Source: Saprospiraceae bacterium UBA2329 (GTDB lineage Bacteria > Bacteroidota > Bacteroidia > Chitinophagales > Saprospiraceae). From it: 64,000 nucleotides of DNA. A program made the position numbers and the translations under genes. Position 1 is the first letter of the stretch. Each line of letters begins with the position of its first letter. This document shows, one piece after another, positions 1 to 8,324 of this stretch. Where the stretch lies: NCBI GenBank assembly GCA_002344975.1, contig DDUV01000087.1:1-64000 (forward strand), given 5' to 3'. The notes below the pieces were generated by a model, which was not told where the DNA came from, searched no databases, and worked only from the letters and a program-made list of their open reading frames with translations.

Positions 1-1
1 G

Positions 2-490
2 CGGCGATTCTTCACGAACCATTGGTTAAGACTCAAGGAGATAATCAAAGATTCAGGCTGGCCGAAATACAGCGAAGTTGGCATTGAAGGCGGCGACGCT
101 GTATTTTTTATCTTTCAACACGATCATGCCGGGCAGATGAAGGAGGTATTGCCCCTGTTTATTGCTGCCGCCAAAGCCGGCGAGGCGGATGTAAAAAAGG
201 CGGCCATGATGATTGACAGGTATCTGGCGTATTCTGAAAAGGTGCAAATTTATGGAACCCAGGCATTTCGAAAAGTGGAGCAAGGGCAAAATCGAAACGA
301 CATTCCTTTACAATTGTACCCGATAGCAGATGAAGCAAACCTGATGGCAAGGCGCGAGGCCATAGGAATGCCCGGTTTTTTTGAAAATTGTCAGAGATTG
401 GGCGTAGCATATATACCCATTTCCCTACGGAGTAATTACAAAGCCATTCCCATTAAGAAAAAGTGGAGGAAAGCAGGCTTCCTCTTGTGA
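2..490 (+). CDS. DUF6624 family protein, 5' partial
   Basis: The reading frame is open from base 2, so the true start lies upstream of the window. The visible 162 residues match the DUF6624 pattern: an N-terminal TNHWLRLKEII.GWP.YSEVG block, a QHDHAGQ block, and a YGTQAF block followed by RREAIGMP near the C-terminus. The family is common in Bacteroidota and has no established function. The lipoprotein or signal region, if there is one, is missing. It converges on the helicase gene that ends at 681. The assignment rests on motif order only. Confidence 0.7.
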   Translation, partial: RRFFTNHWLRLKEIIKDSGWPKYSEVGIEGGDAVFFIFQHDHAGQMKEVLPLFIAAAKAGEADVKKAAMMIDRYLAYSEKVQIYGTQAFRKVEQGQNRNDIPLQLYPIADEANLMARREAIGMPGFFENCQRLGVAYIPISLRSNYKAIPIKKKWRKAGFLL

Positions 491-680
491 AATTCCTTTG
501 CCCCCGCCGGCGCGGAGTCTTCCGCTACAAAAAAATCAAAATTGCGTGAGGGGGCCGAAGGAAGGAACGACTTTAGGAGGACGACCGAGGCACCCGACCC
601 CGCATAAGATTCAACAGGAGCGGGGGCACGCCCAAGCAGCCCTCACTACTCACATACTCACCCCTCACCCCTACCACCCC

Positions 681-3600
681 TCACACACTGTACATGGCTA
701 TAAATTGCGCATACGTCTCATTCTCGCGGAGCAATTCGGCATTGCCCACCACCACCACATGCTCGCGGGCGCGGGTGAGGGCCACGTTGAGTTTGCGGTC
801 CACGCCGTCGTCGGAGAGGGAAATGAGCGATGAAAGCGCACTCAAACTATTGGTACACAAGGAGATGAGGATCACGTCGCGGGCGCCGCCCTGGTAGCGC
901 TCTACGGTATCTATGGTGAGTTCGTCGGGCTGAATCTGGCGGCTTTCGAGTTCGGCGCGGATGCGGGCAATCTGTGCGCGGTAGGGCGTGATGACGCCGA
1001 TGGAGAGCAGGCGGCCATCGTACAGGCGTTGGAATGCGCTGACGAGGTCGGCAATAAGCACGGCCTCGTGGCGATTGGTTTTTTGTGCGACGCCTCCTTC
1101 GTCGGTGGGCGTGGAGAGGAACAATACGCGGCGGAGCGCCACCACGCTTTCGAGACCGTAGCGCGCGGCCTGGGCATCGAAGGGGAGGTTTGCCGTTTGG
1201 CGGAGGGCGCCGGGCGTGTCGTCGGGGAGGATTTGGAGGGTGTTTTGGTAAAAAAACGAGTTGGGAAAGGCCATGATGTCGCGGTGCATCCGGCCCTGCC
1301 GGCTGAGTTGAGCGAAAGCCCAGGTGTAGTTATTTTGGATACAAAGGCGGAACAGGCGCTCGAAAAGCGAGTTGCGCAGGTTGTGCAGGCCGATGGATTG
1401 CAGGGCGGAGTCTTCTACGCGGGAGGCATCGGGCGATTGGCCCACGACGGCGGGCAATTGCTGGTGATCGCCGATGAGGATGAAGCGCTCGAATCGCGGC
1501 AGGAGGCCGGCCAGCATGGGTTCCAGAATCTGGGAGGCTTCGTCTATGATGACGCGGGCGAAGGATTTGAGTTGCAGTATTTCAGGCTTGCCGCCGATGG
1601 AAGCCACCGTGGCGAGCACAATGCGGCGGCTGTCAATGAGCGCTTTGAGATCGCGGCGCGTGCCGACGTTTTCGATGAGCGCGTCGAGCAGTTGCGGGTG
1701 GAAATCGGGGTGCGTGGCATAGCGCGAACCGATGCGGAAATAGTGCCGCCGCACATCGGGGCCGATGGATTCGACGGCCTCGCACATCTCGTCCACGGCG
1801 CGGTTGGTGTAGGCCAGCAGAAGGATGTTTTCGTCGGTATGGTGCAAGAGATAACTCACTAAGTGCTTGAGCATCATGCTGGTTTTGCCGGTGCCCGGCG
1901 GCCCCCAGAGTAGAAAATAATCGGGCGCGGCAATGGCCTGGCGGAGGATGTGTTGCTGTTCGGAGGTGAGTTCGGCAGAGAGCGGGATGTCTTCGGGCTG
2001 TGCCTGCCGGGGCGCTGCGATGCCGAGGAGGAGTTTTTTTCGATGGGCGGGCGCGCCGGCAAACTCGTACAGGGCGCGGTACATGGCCACGAAGGAGGTA
2101 TCGAGCAGGTCGTGTTCGATGTTCCAAAACTCAAAACGGCGAAAGAGGCTGTCGTTGAATTGTTTGGAGCGCAGGCGCACGGCCACTTTTTGCGAACTGA
2201 TTTCGATGATGGTGCATTTGAAAATCTGGTTCGAGAGCACGCCGCCTTTCTCCTGAGCCGGGTACAGCACCGCAATGTCTCCGAGGCGGAAATTGGCCAG
2301 CACGTCTCCGGTTGCCGGGCGTTCCAACTCCAGAATCGGCTCCTCGTCGCGGGCCATCATGCGGGCTATTTTCAGTCCGCTGAGGATTTCAAACCCATCG
2401 CGTTTTTCCTGCGTGGTATTGAGCCACAGGGCCGCCAGCCCGTTCACGGTGTCGGTTCCGATGAGGCCGGTTTTGGCCAATTGATGCTCGCGGGCAATGA
2501 AGCCGGCAAAGGCAATGAAGTACCGCCGTTCCAGATCGGTCATGCCGAAATACATGGCCTCGAAAGCTTCCAAATCCTTTCGGGCAAACCCCTTGAGCGC
2601 CGGCAATCGCCCCGGACTGATGCGGCCGAACAAGCGGCGGCCCTGCTCGGCAAGATCAACATCCTGCTGATTACCAAGTCGTTGCAGGAGGCGTTCGATA
2701 GCGGCCATCTGATTGCGCACCTGCAGGGAGTCGTACTGCTGCGAGCGAATGCGGGGCGCAAAACGCAACGGGTCTTCATCCTGGCTGCTGTACAGAATGT
2801 AGTTGGCGGTGTTGAGGCGGCGGTCGAAGGCCGACTGAATCATCAGATCGTAGAGCAGGGTTTGTACAAAATGGTCGTGATTGATGCGGTAGCCGTTGGT
2901 ATTGAAGGGTTTGCCGCTTTTCAGTTCCACGATGGCGGCCTTTGATTCATCATCGGGTTGGTAGCAAAACACATCCAAGCGGCCCTGCAAACCATACGTT
3001 TCCGAATAAAAGGACGGCTCCAGAAAGCAGTGTTCGGGCGCGATGTCTCTGGCGGCAAAATCGCGGAGTACCATGGTGCGCAGCGTCACGAAATGTTTCT
3101 GCACGCTTTGGTGAATTTCTTTGACTTCGGCATCGGGCAGCAAACAAAACGCCAGGGGGCTGAGCCTGAAAACTTTGGCAAAAACAGTTTTGAATTCCGC
3201 TTCGGGGTCGGTCATCAACTCGTCCAAAAAAAAGTTGGCAATGTTGCCGATGATGCGGTGTTTGGATACCGAAAAAGGCTTGAATTTGTCGAGCAGAAAA
3301 AGCCAGGGTTCGGCTGCCTGCTCCCGGAAACAACCTGCAACGGCGGACACATCGAGCAGGAAATCAGGTTCGACCACAAAGGCTCTGGGCCGGTAAACAC
3401 CCTCTTGATCTACCTCAGCATCAATGAGATGCAAGGTGACGGGGAAACGAAAAACACTTCGCAGGGTGTCAATGGTAGGATTGAAATTCTCGTTGTGATC
3501 GGCCAGATTGTAGGCTATGCGGGCGGTTTCTTCCGGGCGGTCTTCAGTGCGTGCCAGCAAGGTACATTGCTCGGCATCGTCGGAAAGTGCAACGACCCGC

Positions 3601-4031
3601 ACTTTGTGGTGAAATGCGGCGCGTTCGGCAGGCCGGTAGGGCAGCGGCCACTCGCGTGGGATGTACGATTGAAGCTCGGCAGGCGGATTGAGTCCCAGCA
3701 AGGCGGTAATGGCCTGGCCGAGGGCTTTGATGCCCAGGGGCAGCAGGTAAGCGGGAAGCGCGGTGCGGCGTCGGGCGGGATCGGCGAGGCCCTTGCGAAA
3801 AGCGTGCAGGTAAAATTGCAGGGCGCTGCTGAGTTCGTAGCAGTGGCCGGCATAAGCCATGCGAGCAAAGAGTGTAGAAAACTGGAGGCGTTCGGCGCGG
3901 GTCACTTCGGTAAAAAGGAGGTTGAGCAGCCGGTACAGGCGTTCGCAACGCGCCTCGTCGTCCAAGTCGGGTACGGAAACTGCTTTCAACAGTTCGCGGT
4001 AAAACAATTGTGCCAGGGCTTCGTGGTTCAT
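681..4031 (-). CDS. Dna2/NAM7-like SF1 helicase with N-terminal PD-(D/E)XK nuclease
   Basis: This 1116-residue protein combines a nuclease-like region and a superfamily 1 helicase. The PD-(D/E)XK core is visible around residues 350-400 (QGRLDVF, then IVELKSGKPF, then a HFVQTLLYDLM helix as in Cas4/RecB-type nucleases). The helicase follows: Walker A GPPGTGKT near residue 709, Walker B VIIDEAS near 829, GDHQQLPAVV, the motif V/VI block TVERYQGGARDVILISL, and KLNVALTRAREH near 1084. It presumably unwinds and cleaves DNA or RNA ends in the cytoplasm. I prefer the ATG at 4031 over an in-frame TTG three codons upstream. A TACCTTTG promoter element lies 25 bases upstream. It stands alone, with no defence partner next to it, so a repair or housekeeping role is as likely as defence. 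Confidence 0.85.
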   Translation of the reverse strand: MNHEALAQLFYRELLKAVSVPDLDDEARCERLYRLLNLLFTEVTRAERLQFSTLFARMAYAGHCYELSSALQFYLHAFRKGLADPARRRTALPAYLLPLGIKALGQAITALLGLNPPAELQSYIPREWPLPYRPAERAAFHHKVRVVALSDDAEQCTLLARTEDRPEETARIAYNLADHNENFNPTIDTLRSVFRFPVTLHLIDAEVDQEGVYRPRAFVVEPDFLLDVSAVAGCFREQAAEPWLFLLDKFKPFSVSKHRIIGNIANFFLDELMTDPEAEFKTVFAKVFRLSPLAFCLLPDAEVKEIHQSVQKHFVTLRTMVLRDFAARDIAPEHCFLEPSFYSETYGLQGRLDVFCYQPDDESKAAIVELKSGKPFNTNGYRINHDHFVQTLLYDLMIQSAFDRRLNTANYILYSSQDEDPLRFAPRIRSQQYDSLQVRNQMAAIERLLQRLGNQQDVDLAEQGRRLFGRISPGRLPALKGFARKDLEAFEAMYFGMTDLERRYFIAFAGFIAREHQLAKTGLIGTDTVNGLAALWLNTTQEKRDGFEILSGLKIARMMARDEEPILELERPATGDVLANFRLGDIAVLYPAQEKGGVLSNQIFKCTIIEISSQKVAVRLRSKQFNDSLFRRFEFWNIEHDLLDTSFVAMYRALYEFAGAPAHRKKLLLGIAAPRQAQPEDIPLSAELTSEQQHILRQAIAAPDYFLLWGPPGTGKTSMMLKHLVSYLLHHTDENILLLAYTNRAVDEMCEAVESIGPDVRRHYFRIGSRYATHPDFHPQLLDALIENVGTRRDLKALIDSRRIVLATVASIGGKPEILQLKSFARVIIDEASQILEPMLAGLLPRFERFILIGDHQQLPAVVGQSPDASRVEDSALQSIGLHNLRNSLFERLFRLCIQNNYTWAFAQLSRQGRMHRDIMAFPNSFFYQNTLQILPDDTPGALRQTANLPFDAQAARYGLESVVALRRVLFLSTPTDEGGVAQKTNRHEAVLIADLVSAFQRLYDGRLLSIGVITPYRAQIARIRAELESRQIQPDELTIDTVERYQGGARDVILISLCTNSLSALSSLISLSDDGVDRKLNVALTRAREHVVVVGNAELLRENETYAQFIAMYSV

Positions 4032-4056
4032 GCGCGCCAAGTGTGTTTTGAGGAGG

Positions 4057-4064
4057 CAAAGGTA
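4057..4064 (-). promoter_or_regulatory. Probable -7 promoter element of the helicase gene
   Basis: Read on the minus strand this is TACCTTTG, a full match to the Bacteroidota TAnnTTTG element, 25 bases before the ATG at 4031. No clear -33 TTTG is visible. Confidence 0.5.
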
Positions 4065-4074
4065 GGGAAAACGG

Positions 4075-4140
4075 GCTGATTTCGGATTTCGGATTCCTGA
4101 TTTCGGGTTTCTGATTTCGGGTTCGAGGTTTGGGGTTTCG
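4075..4140. repeat. Simple-sequence tract built on TTTCGGGTT/TTTCGGATT
   Basis: About 65 bases of imperfect tandem units (TTCGGATTTCGG, TGATTTCGGGTT, GAGGTTTGGGGTTTCGGG). The same units occur in the linker of dnaX at 13415-13690, so this is a dispersed repeat family rather than a local accident. Confidence 0.7.
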
Positions 4141-4144
4141 GGGG

Positions 4145-4195
4145 TAGTGAAGGGGTGACTCAGTATGTTTCAGTTCCGTAGTCACCCCTTCACTA
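4145..4195. repeat. Dispersed perfect palindrome, copy 1
   Basis: The left arm TAGTGAAGGGGTGACT (4145-4160) and its exact reverse complement (4180-4195) enclose a 19-base loop. The same arms recur at 33848-33899 around an unrelated loop. This copy lies between two divergent genes, so it is not simply a terminator. Confidence 0.85.
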
Positions 4196-4218
4196 AGCTG
4201 GCCCCCTCGCATTCGCGT

Positions 4219-4282
4219 AAACCTGTCCGCCGGGGCGGATTCGCGCCCTTAGCTAAAACCTGTCCGTCGGGGCAGATTGAGG
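4219..4282 (+). repeat. Two direct copies of an ~25-base GC-rich unit
   Basis: AAACCTGTCCG, then CCGGGGCGGATT or TCGGGGCAGATT, occurs at about 4219-4243 and 4255-4280, about 36 bases apart. The two copies lie just upstream of the gene at 4323. Confidence 0.6.
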
Positions 4283-4292
4283 CCAAAAAACG

Positions 4293-4300
4293 TAGCTTTG
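4293..4300 (+). promoter_or_regulatory. Probable -7 promoter element for the gene at 4323
   Basis: TAGCTTTG matches the Bacteroidota TAnnTTTG element and lies 22 bases before the ATG. The -33 element is not clear. Confidence 0.45.
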
Positions 4301-4322
4301 CATTTTAAAAAACAAAACAAAC

Positions 4323-4841
4323 ATGGATGCAAATTATTTTGCCTTACAACGCAAGGTGCAGGAGTATAAAACCATCATTGCGAACACCGAGAAGTTCCGG
4401 GAAGAATGGAAAAGCAGCCTCCGCGACAGGATCGTAAAAACGCTCAAGGATATCTCCAAAGCGGTGGAATTGGACGCTTTCATCGAGGTGCAAGCGCCTG
4501 TACTCAATTTGGAAGCCGTAGTACTCACTTTGGGCGTTGAAAAAAGCGGCCTGGCGCAACGCATTGACAGCCATATCAAAAGAGATTTTATTAAACAACG
4601 CGGATCGCTCATCTACCAGCAATTGTTCAACGGCAAAATCATCGTGCTCATCAATTACCCCTTCATCGAAAGCTACGGCCAGCCGCGCGAGCCGAAAACC
4701 ATTGCCATCTATCGCCCCGAAGAGCTGCAACCCGATTTTTTTCTGCGACATCTGGAAGAATTCATGTCGGAAATCACCCAGTGGGAAGACTACGACGACG
4801 ACCAGCCGGCTAAAAAAATCGGTTTCCATCCGGGTACTTGA
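4323..4841 (+). CDS. Conserved hypothetical protein, 172 aa
   Basis: I do not recognise this protein as a named family. It has no signal peptide or membrane segment, so it is probably cytoplasmic. The N-terminal ~60 residues are charged and likely helical. A mixed alpha/beta body follows with the strand-like stretch GKIIVLINYPFIE around residues 103-115 and an acidic tail (DYDDDQ). The start is the ATG at 4323, with a TAGCTTTG element just upstream. It is followed after 85 bases by the MbnP-like pair on the same strand, but the gap gives no reason to assume shared function. Confidence 0.6.
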   Translation: MDANYFALQRKVQEYKTIIANTEKFREEWKSSLRDRIVKTLKDISKAVELDAFIEVQAPVLNLEAVVLTLGVEKSGLAQRIDSHIKRDFIKQRGSLIYQQLFNGKIIVLINYPFIESYGQPREPKTIAIYRPEELQPDFFLRHLEEFMSEITQWEDYDDDQPAKKIGFHPGT

Positions 4842-4926
4842 GCAAGGCAAGAGCTTATGAAATCACCCCCTTGCAGTTTGCGACGCAAGGCCGGAAATCA
4901 TTTCGTCACTCAAACACACATACACT

Positions 4927-5781
4927 TTGAAATACATTCTCCCCATTTTTGCACTGTTCCTGCTCGCCGGTTGTTATGAGCCGAAAGAAGGTTGTCTGGA
5001 TATTTCCGCCGCCAATTTTGCACCCGATGCGGACGTAGCTTGTCCCGACGACTGCTGCGTGTACCCCTCGCTGCGGCTCAGGTTTTTGCACCAGTCTGTA
5101 TATGCGGATACGGCAGTCAATTTTCAACTTCGCGACAGTATTTATAAGGACCTTGCGGGCAATGGTTATCGCGTGCTGGATACGCGCTTTTTCCTCTCCG
5201 ATGTGCGATTGGTAAAGGCCGACGGCTCGGAAACACCGCTGAGCAATCGCATTGAAGTTCAAGTGTTTACATCCGGCGGAAGCCTGCAAAAAGACAGCAT
5301 CACCAACGATATACTGCTCGTCAGCCCCGCATTGATCGGCATCAACAGCGTCGGCGCGTTTCGCAAAGGCGGCAGGTTCACAGCCTTGCGCTTTCGCATT
5401 GGTTTGAATGATGTGGCCGCTAAGGTTGACCCCGAATCGCTGCCCTCTGGCCATCCTATGCGGCCCGCTGCTTCGGGCATGGACTGGAACATGAACGAAG
5501 GTTTTGTTTTTCAGCAGGCTCGTTTTTTGCCGGAAACGGCGCCCAATGATACGCTCAGAGTAGCGGCGCGATTGCCGGCGCAAAGGCAGGAATTGGAACT
5601 GCCCTTTGATGTGAGCGTGCCGGAGGGCTACCATCTGGAATTGGATATCCGAATTGACTACTTAAGTTGGTTGCGCGACATTTCGCCCTCAACCCAAACA
5701 CCTGAAACTTTGTTGCAAAAATGGACCGACAGAAGTGCCGCGTCCTTTGAAGTAGTAGGAGTCAGAACCGTTTCACAATAA
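4927..5781 (+). CDS. MbnP-like lipoprotein with Cys-rich N-terminus
   Basis: A 284-residue predicted lipoprotein. A short hydrophobic leader ends in the lipobox LLAGC, and TTG at 4927 is the only start that yields this signal. A Cys-rich stretch follows (GCLDISAANFAPDA, then ACPDDCCVYP), resembling the GCxDPxAxNYxPxA motif of Bacteroidota surface proteins. The body resembles MbnP/DUF family proteins (LRLRFLH, YRVLDTRFFLSDVRLV, FTALRFRIGL, SGHPM, MDWNMNEGFVF). MbnP proteins are periplasmic copper or methanobactin-associated partners of the di-haem enzyme MbnH. No MbnH gene is adjacent. It is followed after 12 bases by a second family member, so the two are probably one operon. Confidence 0.7.
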   Translation: MKYILPIFALFLLAGCYEPKEGCLDISAANFAPDADVACPDDCCVYPSLRLRFLHQSVYADTAVNFQLRDSIYKDLAGNGYRVLDTRFFLSDVRLVKADGSETPLSNRIEVQVFTSGGSLQKDSITNDILLVSPALIGINSVGAFRKGGRFTALRFRIGLNDVAAKVDPESLPSGHPMRPAASGMDWNMNEGFVFQQARFLPETAPNDTLRVAARLPAQRQELELPFDVSVPEGYHLELDIRIDYLSWLRDISPSTQTPETLLQKWTDRSAASFEVVGVRTVSQ

Positions 5782-5793
5782 AAATCAAAGCAA

Positions 5794-6552
5794 ATGAAAG
5801 CTCGCTTTTTGATCCCCGTTTTGGCCGTCTTGCTGGCAGCCTCCTGTGGCGACAATAAAACCGACGACGGCTCGGTAAGCCTCCAGTTCAAAGCTGATTT
5901 CGGCGGCGCCCCGCTCTCCATGTTCACCCGCAGCTATGCTTATCCCGAAGGCATGAACGTCAAGTTTCAGAACTTCCTGTTTTACGTCTCCGACGTCACG
6001 CTCATCAAAGAAGACGGCACGGAACACGCGCTTTCGGAGGTAGAACTGATTTCTTTTAAAAACATACAGGACGATGCGGCCGCCGCTGCCGGTGTTGTTA
6101 CCCAAGCCGCCAAAGTGCCGCCCGGCAATTACAAAGCTGTAAAAATGGGCATCGGCATAGCCCCCGACCTCAACGGCACACAGCCCGGCGATTACAAGCC
6201 CGGCCATCCGCTGACCGACAACTACTGGTCCTGGGCACTGGGCTATATTTTTACCAAAATTGAGGGCAATGCCGACCTGAACGGCGACGGCAATTATGAC
6301 GAAAATGCCAAGCTCACCTTCCACATCGGCGCCAATTCATTGTATCAAGTTAAAACCTTCAACACCAATTTTTCCGTAGAAACCGGGGAGGAAGTCAAGC
6401 TGCCGTTTACAGTGGACCTCCGTAAAGTGTTGGTCAACGACGCCGGAAATTTCCTCGACTTCCGCGTAACCCGGCAGGATCATACCAACGACATGAACGT
6501 AGCACAGTTTATCATAGATAATCTGAATGCTGCCATTCGGACGGCAGACTGA
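5794..6552 (+). CDS. MbnP-like lipoprotein
   Basis: A 252-residue predicted lipoprotein with the lipobox LAASC. It shares the family pattern of the preceding gene: VSLQFKADFGG, a MNVKFQNFLFYVSDVTLI block, GNYKAVKMGIGI, a GHPL...YWSWALGYIFTKIEG block and FHIGANSLYQ. This second form is closer to the core MbnP family and lacks the Cys-rich insert. It presumably faces the periplasm or cell surface. A metal-binding role is known only for some relatives. It lies 12 bases after the related gene, which suggests a duplication within an operon. Confidence 0.75.
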   Translation: MKARFLIPVLAVLLAASCGDNKTDDGSVSLQFKADFGGAPLSMFTRSYAYPEGMNVKFQNFLFYVSDVTLIKEDGTEHALSEVELISFKNIQDDAAAAAGVVTQAAKVPPGNYKAVKMGIGIAPDLNGTQPGDYKPGHPLTDNYWSWALGYIFTKIEGNADLNGDGNYDENAKLTFHIGANSLYQVKTFNTNFSVETGEEVKLPFTVDLRKVLVNDAGNFLDFRVTRQDHTNDMNVAQFIIDNLNAAIRTAD

Positions 6553-6569
6553 GTTACGGACGGGTTTTG

Positions 6570-6577
6570 TACCTTTG
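6570..6577 (+). promoter_or_regulatory. Probable -7 promoter element for the gene at 6595
   Basis: TACCTTTG lies 17 bases before the ATG, which predicts a leader of only about ten bases. Confidence 0.45.
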
Positions 6578-6594
6578 CAGGAAAACATCAGTGC

Positions 6595-8142
6595 ATGGCC
6601 ACACCGCCATTACCTATCGGCATACAGGATTTCCGCAAAATTCGGGAAAACGGCTTCAAATACATTGACAAAACGATGTATTTGTACGAACTGTGTCAAA
6701 GCCCCGGCACCTATTTTCTTTCCCGTCCCCGGCGGTTCGGTAAGTCCATCACATTAGCCACGCTGCACGAGTTGTATTCCGGCAGCCGCGAGTTGTTCAA
6801 GGGGCTTTGGATTGAGGATAAATGGGATTGGGGTAAAAAACACCCCGTCATTCGGATTTCTTTCAAAGACATCAATTTTGAGCAGCGTGGGCTGGAGTCA
6901 CCGCTGGCAGAACGGATGAAGGAAATTGCGGCACAATATGGCGTGGAGTTAAAAACGCCAACCGCCCGTGACCGCTTCCGGGAATTGGCGACGGTGCTGG
7001 CCGCTACCGCGAAAGTCGTTGTCCTCATTGATGAATACGACGCGCCTATCACACATTACCTCGGCAAGGAACTGCCTCAGGCCATCGAAAACCGCGACTT
7101 CCTGCGCGGGTTCTACTCGGTACTCAAAGAAGCCGATCACCTGCTGGAGTTCGTCTTCCTCACGGGCGTCAGCAAGTTTTCCAAAGTAGGCATTTTTTCC
7201 GGTATCAACAACCTTCAGGACCTGACTATACACCCTGCCTACTCCACTATGCTGGGCTATACGCAGGTCGAATTGGAGTCCAATTTTTCAGAAGAAATCA
7301 CGAAAACAGCAGCACAAATGGGTCTCGGCCGCGAGGCACTGCTGGAGCAGATGCACCTGTGGTACAATGGCTACCGGTTTCATCCGGATGCCGAGCGCGT
7401 TTATAATCCCGTCTCGGTCAATCTATTCTTCGATGTGCGCGACTTCCAGAACTTCTGGTTTGCCACCGGCACGCCTACCTTCTTGGTGCAACTGCTCAAA
7501 AAGGAAGGGCTGTTCGACCTGCATTTTCCTGCTATGAACCTCAACGGCTTCGAGAGTTTCGATCTGGAACGCCTCAAACCGGTGTCTATCCTCTTCCAAA
7601 CGGGCTACCTCACTATACAGGGCAAGGACGAAGACGGCCTCGTGTTGCTGGACTACCCCAACAAAGAGGTGCGCGACTCCATGCTGGAAGTCCTCATTGA
7701 AGGCTTTGTGGGAGTGGACGCCGAGTTTTCCTCCGCCTTCATCATAAAAATTCGCAATGCGTTCCGTGCCAATGACTTAGAGGCACTTATTCGCATTCTG
7801 CAAGGCGTATTCAAGAAGCTGCCCTACTTCCTGCACGAGCATTACCCGGAAAAATTCTTCCACGCCGCCATACACTTGTTGTTCTCGCTGTTGGGCGTGC
7901 GCATCCGCAGCGAGGTATGCACTTCCGACGGGCGGGTGGACAGCGTGGTGGAAACCGACACCCACGTCTATATTCTGGAATACAAATTGGATGAAAGCGC
8001 TGAGGCTGCCTTGGCTCAAATACGCCGCAAACAATACTATCAGGCATTTTGGGATTTGGGCAAACCCGTCATCGGCGTGGGGGTGAACTTCTCCAGCGCA
8101 TCCAAAAACATTGATGATTGGAAGGCGGAGGTGATGAGTTGA
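6595..8142 (+). CDS. AAA-ATPase-like protein with C-terminal PD-(D/E)XK domain
   Basis: 515 residues with the layout of the AAA-ATPase-like (PF09820) plus PDDEXK_9 (PF08011) family. The N-terminus has PLPIGIQDFRKIRENGFKYIDKT, a P-loop-like RPRRFGKS at residues 44-51 and a Walker B-like LIDEYDAP near 146. GVSKFSKVGIFSGINNLQDLT is a family hallmark. The C-terminal nuclease-like core is GRVDSVVET, then YILEYKL, then a QIRRKQYYQAF helix around residues 447-480. The family is expanded in Bacteroidota and its role is not firmly known (mobile or defence-related nucleases have been suggested). The gene has its own promoter-like element. No partner gene is adjacent. Confidence 0.85.
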   Translation: MATPPLPIGIQDFRKIRENGFKYIDKTMYLYELCQSPGTYFLSRPRRFGKSITLATLHELYSGSRELFKGLWIEDKWDWGKKHPVIRISFKDINFEQRGLESPLAERMKEIAAQYGVELKTPTARDRFRELATVLAATAKVVVLIDEYDAPITHYLGKELPQAIENRDFLRGFYSVLKEADHLLEFVFLTGVSKFSKVGIFSGINNLQDLTIHPAYSTMLGYTQVELESNFSEEITKTAAQMGLGREALLEQMHLWYNGYRFHPDAERVYNPVSVNLFFDVRDFQNFWFATGTPTFLVQLLKKEGLFDLHFPAMNLNGFESFDLERLKPVSILFQTGYLTIQGKDEDGLVLLDYPNKEVRDSMLEVLIEGFVGVDAEFSSAFIIKIRNAFRANDLEALIRILQGVFKKLPYFLHEHYPEKFFHAAIHLLFSLLGVRIRSEVCTSDGRVDSVVETDTHVYILEYKLDESAEAALAQIRRKQYYQAFWDLGKPVIGVGVNFSSASKNIDDWKAEVMS

Positions 8143-8324
8143 GGAGAGCATTTTTATCGAAACAGGCAGTGATTGGGGTTGGTTTCAAAAAAAATCATCC
8201 CTCGAATCATTCAAAAAACCCCATTTTTTTACCGTTCCCTTAATGGTTGGACACTTCTCTGTATAAGATGGGTACAATTGCCGCGACTTGGTGTAATTTT
8301 ACTGCGTAATTTCACGGAAACACT

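Noticed and set aside
2958..4079. Open frame of 373 codons opposite the helicase gene
   Set aside because: It lies wholly inside the helicase and has no domain signal of its own.
4145..4195. Palindrome as a simple terminator
   Set aside because: It lies between divergent genes and has no T tract, and the arms repeat at a distant site. A dispersed element fits better.
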